From the NCBI GenBank assembly GCA_963576565.1, contig OY755045.1, positions 3,595,477 through 3,659,476 of the forward strand: 64,000 nucleotides of DNA, given 5' to 3'. Below, in pieces: positions 1 to 10,800 of this stretch. How positions within the stretch are numbered: position 1 is the stretch's first letter; each line of letters opens with the position of its first letter. The DNA comes from Aspidapion aeneum (taxonomy: Eukaryota > Arthropoda > Insecta > Coleoptera > Brentidae). Both the position numbers and the translations under genes were made by a program. The notes below the pieces were generated by a model. That model did not search any database. It was not told where the DNA came from and was given only the letters and a program-made list of their open reading frames with translations.

Positions 1-245
1 GTATTTCAAACAGAATACACCTCTATTTTTTTAGAAAATTTCTCCAACTGGTCCATTAATGGATAAATGACTCTATTCTATATTGTTTTATTAAGAGAGA
101 GGTCTTAATAATAGGCTGTTTAGATCGATACTTTTTTTTAAAGTAATAATATCCAAATAATATTTTTAAAATTAATTTAATTAGTTAAATATCTACTAAT
201 TTTACATTGTAGGCATTTTAAGGCCTGATACACATGTTTGCTTTT

Positions 246-834
246 TCATGCTGTGAGAAAAGAGGAAATGAAATTTCATGTGGTAAAAGCTATCAAATTT
301 TCTACAGATTTTAATTGGAAAAATTTAACAGGTAATTATTAAAAAAAGGTTCATATTTTTCATGCTGTAAGAAAAGAGGAAAAAATTGAAATTTCATGTG
401 CTCTGAGCTATCAAATTTTCTACAGATTTTAATTGGAAAAATTTAACAGGTAATTATTAAAAAAAGTTCATATAAACTTATATGTTTATTGTTTCTGAAA
501 TTCAGGTGTTAAAAATAGTTTTTTATTGATAGCTTAAAAGCCTATTAGTCGATTTTTACTAAACTTGATAGCAAGAACACTAGAATGTGTTCATCATCTC
601 GACCCAAGACTCAGCCTAGGTACCAAATTTCATTAAAATCGGCCAAGCGGTTTTTGAGTTATGCGCGTTGGTCGTTACAGACAGACAGACAGACGGCGCG
701 ACAAAAAAGTTTCAAAATCATCTGAAACGCAAAGATATATAAAAAATTTTGAGATCGGAGCAACTTTTTTTTTCTCGAAAAAATTAGGATCACCATAGCT
801 CACACTACTATAGTATAGTATATGTGTGAGCTAA
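246..834 (-). repeat. Hairpin-ended TAGCTCACAC repeat, variant copy 1
   Basis: It ends in an inverted TAGCTCACAC/GTGTGAGCTA hairpin and has a (CAGA)n tract next to a conserved block (AACTCAAAAACCGCTTGG on the opposite strand). On the left it has two 114-bp tandem repeats (246-359 and 360-474) unlike those of the other copies. Confidence 0.6.
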
Positions 835-2177
835 TAGGCAATAATCAGATAAGCTACTGCTTTTTAGAAACTGTTTTGAATTAAGCAATTTAAAACATTG
901 CTTTTTTATTTCTTGTCCATTTCCCTTACTTTTTAAGGAATAAATAATTAAAATTCGTTTAGCGGGCATCCTTGAATTAAAAAATAAATAATAAGAAACT
1001 CTAACAAACAAAACAACTTCACAATTGCAGAAATAAAAAAAAAGGCCAACCTATTTTTCTTTTAAAACCTAAATGTCGACAACGAACCTTCAAAACATAC
1101 AAGTTATATAAACATTTTATTTTATTTTTGCCACGTCTATAATAGCCTTGTTAATTTTTTCGTTTCAAATCTAAAACTGCATTGGAAAAATCTTTGAACA
1201 ATAAAAAGCAACAATGTGAATCAAGTCTATAATACTAATATAGATACAGACTATAAATCAATTAAAGACTACCAACCAACGACATAGAAAAATGCTTGTT
1301 TTTTCCAAATTCACTGGTCCAAACCAATGAAATTTTTACAATTCCATAAACAACTAAATATCGTAATCATACAAATATTTAAGAAACAACAATCGTTAAT
1401 AAGATATAACATTCGAACACAGTTTTAAAGTTTCCAATGTTTAAAATTAATATCTTATCACATCACAAAAGTTAAATTTTTGTTTCACGCTAAAAACAAA
1501 TAAAAAATCATACGTATAATACAATAGTATATAAATCTATTTACAGAAAACCTCCAAATGTCTAAACATTAAATGCAGAATATTTAAAAATAAAAAAGAA
1601 ACGCAATATTTTGACGTTTGATGCGTTTGCTCATACAGTTCTATGAAGAACAGCCAACCAACAGACTTTGAGACGAAGTTTGTTTTATTGTTAACATTTT
1701 CATATTTTAGTTAAATTTTTTCTATCAGCGTTTGATTGATTTGTCGATTTTATGATAAATTTCAACATATTAAAGTGATTTCACAAGCCAAATTAAAGAA
1801 CATACGTTTTATATTTTCATGTGACTACATTAAATATATTTTAGTTCTACATATTTTAAAAAATTGACACACACAACCATATATTAGGTATCGACCTATC
1901 TATCTATTTTATATATATTGTTATATTCACATACTGACCCTGGGTTCAAAATATTTGATTCAACAAATTAAAATTGTAAAATAAAGTACCTTCCCAGTCA
2001 ACAAAGAGCTGATTTGAGAACCGAACCAACCACCTAACACTAGAAAATCTAAGCCTACAACCAGTGTTGTATTTTTTTTTTTTTTGATTTAATAACTTTT
2101 TATTTCCCAACAAACTTAAATGTTTAATACAGGGAAATTATTTAACTAAAAAAAATATTAAAAAAGAAGTAAGAATT
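835..2177. other. AT-rich stretch without a gene
   Basis: Homopolymer A/T runs and scattered stops in all frames. I see no repeat family shared with the rest of the window and no gene. Confidence 0.6.
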
Positions 2178-2369
2178 TTATACATGAATATGTATTATAT
2201 CATGATGACTAAAATTCCCTTTCTTAACTATGGCTTGCTTTAATTTTAAGCATGCCTTATTTTTAAATTTGTTGCACCCCGCAAAAATCTCCTCTTCTTT
2301 GTTAAGATGCGGCCACCTTGTGACCCAATCAGGCAACGCCGTTGTTTCAACCAACATAATTTTTAAACT

Positions 2370-2894
2370 ATGAAAAAACAACAACAAAACCCAGTACATC
2401 TCAAAATAGTTTTGTCAAAACCCATCAACTTCCTGTGTCAAGTCGCCTTTAAAAATTTATTTAAAAAAATTAAAGTTCTTAAATTTTTGGAAGAATATTT
2501 GGAAGATGATGAAATCGAGATGGTGCTACTCGATTTTTTTGAATTTGGGTGTCCTTGTTGGTACAGTCGCGTATTTTTTCCCGGGCTGGTTTACGGTTTC
2601 CCATCCAGTCCAGGACAAAATCCGCGCACGGCCGAAAAATGTACTGCTTCTAAGGCACAGGCCAATAACACCCCTGGATATAACCAAAGGATTAAAAATT
2701 ATAATGAAATTAGGGTAAAATGTAAAGGCAGAAAGAAAAATCGTCTTGTTACTTCATGCACTGCAGATTTATTTAAATGCAAGGGTTTTCTTACCTTCTT
2801 ACCCTTATCGCTGTACCCACCAGGCTGTGAACAACAGTTAACTCAAAAATCGGATGAAAATACTGTAATAAAAATTAGATTCAACTTTATTTAA
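2370..2894 (+). other. Unrecognised 174-codon open frame
   Basis: It has an acidic stretch (EEYLEDDEIEMVLLDFFEFG) and a Lys/Cys-rich second half. I recognise no family, there is no support for splicing, and a second frame overlaps at 2506-2718. It could be a chance frame or transposon debris. Confidence 0.2.
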
Positions 2895-3837
2895 ATTATT
2901 TTTCTTCCTTACAAATCTTTTTGGTATCGATACATAGGTATATTTTTTCACAAAAACATTGTGCCAAAAAAACCAAAATCTAGCCGTTATCTTGTGAAAT
3001 AAAGTTTGTCAAAATCATTTTTATTTATTTAAAAAAAAAACATGGTTTTTACTTTATTTACTTAAAAAAGACAAAATTCACTTTAATCAAAACACTGCTC
3101 ATTTGTAGGTACTGTCAGTTGCTATGGCTATGCCAGACGGGTAACATTATGTGACCAGCATCTTATCTTTAAGCAGCTCTTAAGGAACAGTAAAGTCACG
3201 AAACAAGCTGACTTAATTTTAACAACACTAAGGAAGGAATAAGTCTGCCTTTAAGTTCGGTGCAACGAAATTTTACGAAATAAGGTATTCTTTAGGCTAA
3301 GAAACGGAAAAAAAAGTCGGTGCGATGGGCCCTAAGTTTCTGGCCTAAAATATAATTTGAAGTCTACTGAGTTCTATATACTAGATAGTATTTAAATTAT
3401 TATCTAAGTCGAAAGGTACGTGGTGCACAAGTTCTTTTTTTAACGTGTCAAAATGCATTATACAATTTTATTTAAAAAATCGTCGTAGCAAGTGAGCTGA
3501 AAAATAGATTAAAGTTTTTAAAAACACCAACAGTTTTTTTGAAAGTCAGTTTAGAATCAAATTTCCATTCAGTTTTAGGTGGTTGCCCCTATTGTACATA
3601 AGTTCCCCTAATAAAAACCGCCAAATATCAAAAGAGAAAATAGCCATAATTAAATCTAAAAAAGCATAGACATTTTTACAAATTTACTGAGAAGTACATC
3701 CACAAAGTTTTAGTTATATTTCACGGGTAAATCTCTTTTTTCAAATAATTACTATCTATTTAAAAATCGTGTGATGCCCTTTTGACAGCGATTTGACAAG
3801 GGCCTCTAAAAATAACAGCTACAAGCGTGCCGGCATG
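2895..3837. other. Stretch without recognisable features
   Basis: AT-rich, no long open frame, no inverted ends that I could match. Confidence 0.55.
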
Positions 3838-4060
3838 TTGGATTAAGGCCAACAAAAAAATATAGGCCACGACCATGAAAAAATCAGCTTTTCTTGGGGG
3901 GCTGACTTTCACATTGGGTCTTACGGGAGGTCAGACGTTTTTTTATGATATTTTAAAAATGGCACTACAGATTTCCGCGAAATTTCAGTGAAATATTCTC
4001 AGATACCATCCCGATATTCCACCAAACTTTTGTAAGGATGCAAGATGATTAAAAGATTTA
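3838..4060 (+). repeat. Inverted repeat pair, left copy
   Basis: About 220 bp (GGTCAGACGTTTTTTTATG, CTCAGATACCATCCCGATAT) repeated in inverted orientation at 4455-4672. No coding capacity. Confidence 0.75.
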
Positions 4061-4454
4061 GCCAGGGCTATCAAAACGGACGGGCCACGATCCTCCACTT
4101 TGTTGACGTCACATCCGGGGCTGATTTTTTTTTGATGGTCACGTTACGACACAGCTGATTGTGTTTAAAATATTGAAGTTGGAATGACGGTTCATGAATA
4201 TTTGATTTTTTAAAAATAAAGCCGTTTTTGAGATTGTTTTTACTTTATTCTGGCAGACTTTTTTTTTTTAATGTATAGTAATCCTTAATTTTTCATAGCC
4301 GCTTCATTAGCTCACACAAAAATTAAGTTTAAAGCAGAAGCGAATGTGACAATCACAGATGATAAAGTCAAATACATGTCAAATATAACAGTTGGCATGT
4401 GGTACATGGCGGGCAATTTGAATTCAAAATAAGGAATGCTAAATCTTGAAGATT

Positions 4455-4672
4455 TTAACCTTTTAATCATGTTGCTTCCTTACAAACCTTTGGTGAAATA
4501 TCGGGATGGTGTCTGAGAATATTTCACTAAAATTTTGCGGAAATCTGTAGTGCCATTTTGAAAATATCATAAAAAAACGTCTGACCTCCCATATGTAAAA
4601 TTCAGCCCCGGGACAACAGCTGATTTTTTCAGGGTGGTGGCCTCTATTTTTGTGTTGGCCTTGATTTAACAT
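4455..4672 (-). repeat. Inverted repeat pair, right copy
   Basis: Inverted copy of 3838-4060, inserted between the inner arms of the foldback element at 4261. It suggests a mobile element of its own. Confidence 0.7.
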
Positions 4673-4977
4673 TACTTATTCTGAATTCAAATTACCCGCC
4701 ATGTATCGCATGCAAACTGTTATATCTGACATATATTTGACTTTGTCATCTGTATTTGTCATGGCCTTTGCTTATTTGTTTGTATTGTAAAAATTTTTCG
4801 ATTTTTTAATGATTTTTTACAATAAAGTTCATTTAGAATCCAAAAATACCAGCGTTAATCTTTTTAAAACAAAATTACACTAGAAAAAAATCATTTTTTG
4901 ATGTTGTAATTTTTGGAAGGACATGTAAATAAGTATATTAAGTTTTAAAAATCTGCCGAGTGCCGAATATAAACAAC

Positions 4978-5930
4978 GACTTTCAAAAGAATTCCTGGTA
5001 ACAAAAGGCTTAAGACAGGGATGTTTTATCTCTCCAACTCTTTCTAAAATATATATCGCAGTGGCTCTAAAAAACTGGAAACGTAAAGTGCACGGCATGG
5101 AAATTACAACTTAACGACCGATTTACTATATACACACTACAGTTTGCTGACGACCAAGTAATTGTAGCTAATGATAAAGAAAGACATGGAGTATATGATG
5201 AGAAAGTTAACGGAAGAATACCAAAAATGGGAACTAACAGTGAACGTGGACAAGACACAGTACTTATGTATTGGAAACGAATTCAGTGAGTTAGAACTAT
5301 ACAATGGACAAACAATATCTCCATGCAATGAGTATGTATACTTGGGTGTCACATTTGATAAGACAGGAACAGACTGTAAAGAATTGGAAAAAAAGAATAG
5401 TAAAAGCAAAAAAGGTTATTGGATGTCTTAACAGTATTTTATGGAGCAGAGAGATAAGAAAGAATGTAAAATTTAACATATATGAAATAATGGTAAAAAG
5501 CACGCTGTTGTATGGAATAGAGACTTGTCGCGTAACAGAAAAATACAAAACAAAAATGGAAAGTGTCGAAATGGATGCAATAAGAAAATCAATGAGAATA
5601 TCTGGATTAGATCACATAAGAAATGAGATCATAAAAGAAAGAATGGGAATCAAGGGAAGCATAACGGATGACATCACTAAAAGGCAACTGTTATGGTACG
5701 GCCATGTACAACGGATGAACGACGAAAGATTACCAAAACAGGTCCTAGAATGGCAACCAGTAGGGCGCAGAAAAAGAGGACGTCCTAAACTAGAATGGCA
5801 ACAGTCAATCCAAAGATCAATGAGTCAAAAGAATCTGACAGAAGATGATTGTCAGGATCGAAGGAGGTGGAGAATAGGCGTCGGACAACGTAGAAAAACG
5901 TTCTAAACCGACATAGTAGTAGTAGATATA
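4978..5930 (+). pseudogene. RTE-like LINE 3' fragment A
   Basis: It begins in the reverse transcriptase palm (KGLRQGC motif B), passes the FADD box ([11 protein letters not shown]), and runs to the C-terminal block ([22 protein letters not shown]) and a (TAG)n tail. Frameshifts near 5100, 5180 and 5390. Known relatives are the insect endonuclease-reverse transcriptases; a TAG-type microsatellite tail fits the RTE clade. Confidence 0.85.
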
Positions 5931-6052
5931 GGTAATCGGATTACTTTCCACGCATAAACAAACACATTCGCTTCTTCTTGAAATTTAATTTAAGAGTGAG
6001 CTAATGAAGCGGCTGTGAAAAATTAAGGATTACTATACATTAAAAAAAATTG

Positions 6053-6540
6053 TTTTGCAAGAATATGGAATCATTTTCAAGATTTTACGCAGCAAAGCTT
6101 TGTACCAAAATTCAGCCTGTTACTCATCACTTAAAAAATAGACTAAAATTAAGAGCATTGCAAAAAACCTATTACCTTTTTTAGTGAAAAAATTTCTTTA
6201 TGCACACACACTACAACCTGTCAAAGTGCTGTCAAAAGGAGGTTTGGATAAAAGGTAGTTAAAACAAGATCTCTACAGCGCCAGTCAAACAAGACATATT
6301 AACAAAATATTTACAAACTCATACTCTCTGATAACACTGACTATCTTAAAAGTTAGTCTATTTAATCTACTAACTATACCCTATTCCGCACACATATTTG
6401 ATCGCCATTCAACAGAAAATTCGATAAATTTAATCAAGACCACCAAAAGTACAGGCCTTGTCCTCCAAAAATCATTTCTTTTCTCAAGAGTAAAAAATCA
6501 ATATTTTTTATTCGTTTTATTTCTGAGAAATTTCAGTAAC
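6053..6540. other. Stretch without recognisable features
   Basis: Lies between two foldback elements; no coding signal seen. Confidence 0.55.
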
Positions 6541-6707
6541 TTTTACAGATATGCAAAGAAGAAAGATGGAAAACGTGTTGTGTGTGGATCGATAAAAATC
6601 AAAATGAATTTTATACTTCACACAAAGGTATGTGTGCCTAACTTGCGAGTGTCAGAAGGAGAGGGAAGAGTTGATTTTGGTTGTTTTCCTACTTACACAA
6701 GGTTGCA

Positions 6708-6751
6708 TCTCTAGACGTACGTTTCTGTGTGTTTCACGTCATCAGTAGAGA
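6708..6751 (-). ncRNA. Hammerhead-like motif, left arm of foldback copy 1
   Basis: Minus strand: stem I TCTCTA/TAGAGA (6 bp), core CTGATGA, stem II of three pairs GTG/CAC with loop AAACA, GAAA, stem III CG/CG with a two-base loop, then GUC. The base pair next to the core in stem II is C-A instead of the usual G-C, so I call it hammerhead-like. Confidence 0.6.
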
Positions 6752-7203
6752 ACAGCAAACCCAGGTAAGCCAATTTTAACCAAAACCAACTCCTATATAT
6801 GAAATACTCGCGGCGGTGCAATGCGACTAAATTACAAGTTGTTGCGCCATCTAGCGGACTGGCTCGAGCACTCGAAAGTTTAAACACACTGGCATCGTCT
6901 TGTCTGAGACGATCCACACACAGCACGTTTTCCATCTTTCTTCTTTGCATATGCTTCGGGCAGTACGGCCTTTTAGTTGCTACGTGATTACGTGGTTTTA
7001 ATACCACATTAATGGACGAAACTTGTCATAGATGGCGCTTCGGCGTCTCAGACAAGACGATGCCAGTGTGTTTAAACTTTCTAGTGCTCGAGCCAGTCCG
7101 CTAGATGGCGCAACAACTTGTAATTTAGTCGCATTGCACCGCCGCGAGTATTTCATATATAGGAGTTGGTTTTGGTTAAAATTGGCTTACCTGGATTAGC
7201 TGT

Positions 7204-7247
7204 TCTCTCCTGATGACGTGAAACACACAGAAACGTACGTCTAGAGA
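7204..7247 (+). ncRNA. Hammerhead-like motif, right arm of foldback copy 1
   Basis: Same motif on the plus strand, with one stem I mismatch next to the core (C opposite T). Confidence 0.55.
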
Positions 7248-7368
7248 TGCAACCTTGTGTAAGTAGGAAAACAACCAAAATCAACTCTTCCCTCTCCTTC
7301 TGACACTCGCAAGTTAGGCACACATACCTTTGTGTGAAGTATAAAATTCGTTTTGATTTTTACAGATA

Positions 7369-7734
7369 GATTTGGAGATGAAGTTTCTTCAAAATGTTTA
7401 AGAAATAATTAAAATATTTATATTTGCCCACGAGTGATAGTTTTAACTAAAAAATAGCAGATTATTTCTACTGCCATTTTTCAATTTTCAAAATTAAATT
7501 AAAAAAAAAATACAAATTTGAAATTTAGCATTTTTCTTCAGATTTCTACCAAAACCTCAATTTTTTTTTGTATATCCATCACGAGAAAAAGAATACAGCT
7601 ATATAAAATCGTAGCATGTTCTTTTTGATAGCCCTGATTTAAAGTAGGTCGGTTTAAATGTCAAACCTGTCGAGCCGTCTGTCAATAGAGTTCAAATTTT
7701 CGCAAAATAGGATGTCCACGCCCAGCGTCTGTTC
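7369..7734 (-). other. TM9SF3: Probable TM9SF3 3' UTR
   Basis: Directly downstream of the stop. No canonical AATAAA on the minus strand; a weaker AATATAAA lies near 7427-7434. The end of transcription is not defined by the sequence. Confidence 0.4.
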
Positions 7735-7879
7735 TCAGTCTATCTTGACAGTGGAGTAGATTTTGCGCACGAAAAGGCTGGTGCCGAGGTACCCGACGGT
7801 GCCGCACATGATGCCTAGGCCGCCGCTGAACAGGGCCATGTAGCCAAAGTAGAAGCTGGTTTGAAACAGCCCGTACATT
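7735..7879 (-). CDS. TM9SF3: TM9SF3 exon 10: last span and stop
   Basis: 145 nt including TGA. It codes for the final spans ([21 protein letters not shown]) and ends in KIYSTVKID. The terminal Lys-Ile-Asp fits a KXD/E Golgi-retention motif. Confidence 0.95.
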
Positions 7880-10800
7880 CTGAAATAAAGATCGATTTTT
7901 CGTTTTTTAATGCAATAGGAAGTATTAGGTAGGGTGATTTTTTATAATTGCAAGATCGCTATAACTCGGTTATTATTGGGAGTAGAAAGTTCAAACAAAA
8001 ACTGTTCGGTTTGGTAAATTATGGCCAATTTAGACCCACCATTAGTATTTTTTTATAGGTTATAATATACAAGGGGCGACAATCAGATCAATTTTTTAAA
8101 AGGGAACACCCTATATATTTTTGTATTTTTAAGTTCCGCAAAAAATTAGCTTTACAGATATATGTTACACTATGGCTCTATCTTTGTTAGTTTTCGAGAT
8201 ATTGACGATTAAAATTCCGAAAATTAGCAAATTTTAAATAGGTATACGATGCGGAGTATTTAACGTATAGACTGTAAATAACAAACTGAAACAATATTGA
8301 CTGACAGTTTGATAAATATAAATAATCATCTTTGTCAATTTTCATAGAAATTTAAAATCAAAAGACGACAATTTTTTAAATGTTTTAATTGTTTTAAATC
8401 CATAAATAAATAAAAATTAACGTAACAAATGTTCAAACCTATCACCATTGACTTCAATACATTTTTGAAACCGGTCTCTTAAATTATTTATTGTTCTGGT
8501 TATTAAATTAGAAAAATTTTCATTAAGCTCATTGACAGACAGTGATATTAATTCTCTGAGCTCTCGAGTATTCCTCGCTTCTAATCTGTAAACTTTATCT
8601 TTAAGGTGACCCCATAAAAAAATGTCTAAAGGAGTTAAATCAAAACTGTTGGGTGGCCAGCGTATTGTGCCGGTTTTCCCAACCAATTCATTAAAATTAT
8701 TATTTAAGAATTCTCGAACCTCATGAACATTATGAGGAAGAGCCCCATCGTGCTGAAAAATCAATCTTCTTCTTTGATTTAGTAGCAAGTCATCCAAAAA
8801 ATTTTCTAAGTAATTTTGTCAAAAATTTTAATAAATTTGTCCCGTTAAAGAGTGCTCAAAAAAAAATGGCCCAACAATACGGTCGTTCAGTATGCCACAC
8901 CAGACATTCACGGGTTGCCTTCCCTGTCTTTTAATTTCTTTTACAAAATTAGGGTTAGTCGTGGACCATAGTCTGCTATTCTGTCTATTTGGTAGACCAC
9001 AAGTTGTAAACGTCGACTCATCCGACCACAAAATGTGATTTACAAAACGGGGTTCTGCGTTTAATCTTTCATGCATAAAGTGACAAAACTCTACCCTTTT
9101 TCTTTTTTGATCGGGTGTTAGGCCTTGAAGTTCTTGTTGTTTATATGCCCAATAAGAATTTGTTCTTAGGACACTTCTTCCTTTGGTAAAAGACGTCAAG
9201 CGTTCCTGTCGTTCTTGCCCTAATGCGGAAGATACTTTTCTTATAGAAATTTGTGGGCTTTCTTGAAAATGTAGTAAAATATTTAAATTAGCCTCTTCGT
9301 TTGGACGAACAACTCGTTTTTTTTGTACCACAGACGATGTTTCACGAAATTTTCTATATATCCTAAGAATTGTGGATATATTAGGACATTGTCGGGCTGG
9401 ATACAGTTCTCGATATTCTCTCGCAGTAGCAGTGGCATTTTTATTATTTTTCGCAAATAATAAAAGTATCTCTTGCTTTTCTGCATTGGAATAAAGCAAC
9501 ATTGTTGATAAATATTTAAAATTTGGCACTGACAATGTCATTAGGTATCCACACGTCTTAATATTGTTTGTGACTTGTCACAAGAAATACTCCGCACTGT
9601 ATTTAAAATTTGCTAATTTTCGGAATTTCAATCGTCAATATCTCGAAAACTAACAAAGATAGAGCCATAGGGTTACATATATCTGTAAAGCTAATTTTTT
9701 TCGGAACTTAAAAATACAAAAAATTATAGGATGTTCCCTTTAAAAAAATTGATCTGATTGTCGCCCCCTGTATATTATAACCTATCAAAAAATACTAATG
9801 GTGGGCCTAAAGTGCCATAATTTACCAAACCGAATAGTTTTTGCTTGAACTTTCTACTCCCAATAATAACCGAGTTATAGCGATCTTGCAATTATAAAAA
9901 ATCACCCTGTACATGGTCTTTATAAAATTTTTTAACTATAGATATGCTTCAGCCAATTAAGAAGATAAAACACCCTATAGATTTAAGGAATCGCAACATT
10001 TTTTCAAATTTTTTATCTTGGTGTAATCGTTATCTATAGAGAAACCAAAAAATAAATTTATATTAAAATCAAAATTGTGCAAAAGGCCGGGTTGACATGG
10101 AAAGCCCCATATACAGGATGTTTCAGACCACCCGCACAGGCCGATTATTTTAAAAGGGATAATTATTTTTAAACATTTTTAAATCACTATCAAGGTAGTG
10201 AAATGGGCTCTTTCTGATGATGTAGCTTTTAAGGTCCTAGCCTTACAGGAAGTATCAAAATTCCGCTCGACGTTGATTATTTTAAATGGAACAAGCTATT
10301 TCTGATTGCGGATTTCAATTCGACGCAGAAAAATTAAAACGTTTTATTCGAAAACGTTTTCTCAAAAATGCTTTTTTAAACCTCAAAACTGATATTAAAT
10401 TATTTCGCAGTTATAACCAAGAAAAAACGGAAAGTAACCAAAATATTTACTTCCCAAACTTTGTTGACACTCAATGACACATTTCCATTGAAAAGATTGT
10501 TTTTGCCTGTCTTGTGTCATTTACCCAAGTTACATTTCTTTATTTATAGCAGAAGCTAAAAGGTTGCCAGCGCCTTTCCTTAAAACCATTAGTTTCAATG
10601 TTTGATCGCTGGCACGTTCCCATTACCCTTATATACCCCTTAGACCTCCTAAATGGGACTCCCCAATTGGTGGTGGCAACCTATGTATTAAACGCACTAT
10701 AAAACCATAAGAAATAAACTCCAGCTTCGCCCTCTAGCGGTTCCACCAGTATAGAACCTTTTAGAGCCTAAAGCTATTCAGAACCGTCCTCTATCCTATT

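Larger units (their letters stand above)
4261..6052. mobile_element. Foldback element containing RTE fragment A
   Basis: The outer arms, 4261-4365 and 5950-6052, are inverted copies (AATGTATAGTAATCCTTAAT, GCCGCTTCATTAGCTCAC). Inner arms 4332-4440 and 4669-4770 are also inverted to each other. RTE fragment A is inserted in the right half. Confidence 0.65.
6552..7357. mobile_element. Foldback element with hammerhead-like arms, copy 1
   Basis: 806 bp. The left arm (about 6552-6905) and right arm (about 7050-7357) are inverted copies. The centre contains another inverted piece of the left end (6915-6950). It is flanked by an 11-bp duplication, TTTTACAGATA, at 6541-6551 and 7358-7368. Open frames in it are shadows of the arms. 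It lies about 380 bases downstream of the TM9SF3 stop. Confidence 0.85.

Noticed and set aside
10218..10245. CTGATGATG in the inverted-repeat element as a possible hammerhead core
   Set aside because: No GAAA, stem II or cleavage triplet at the right distance.
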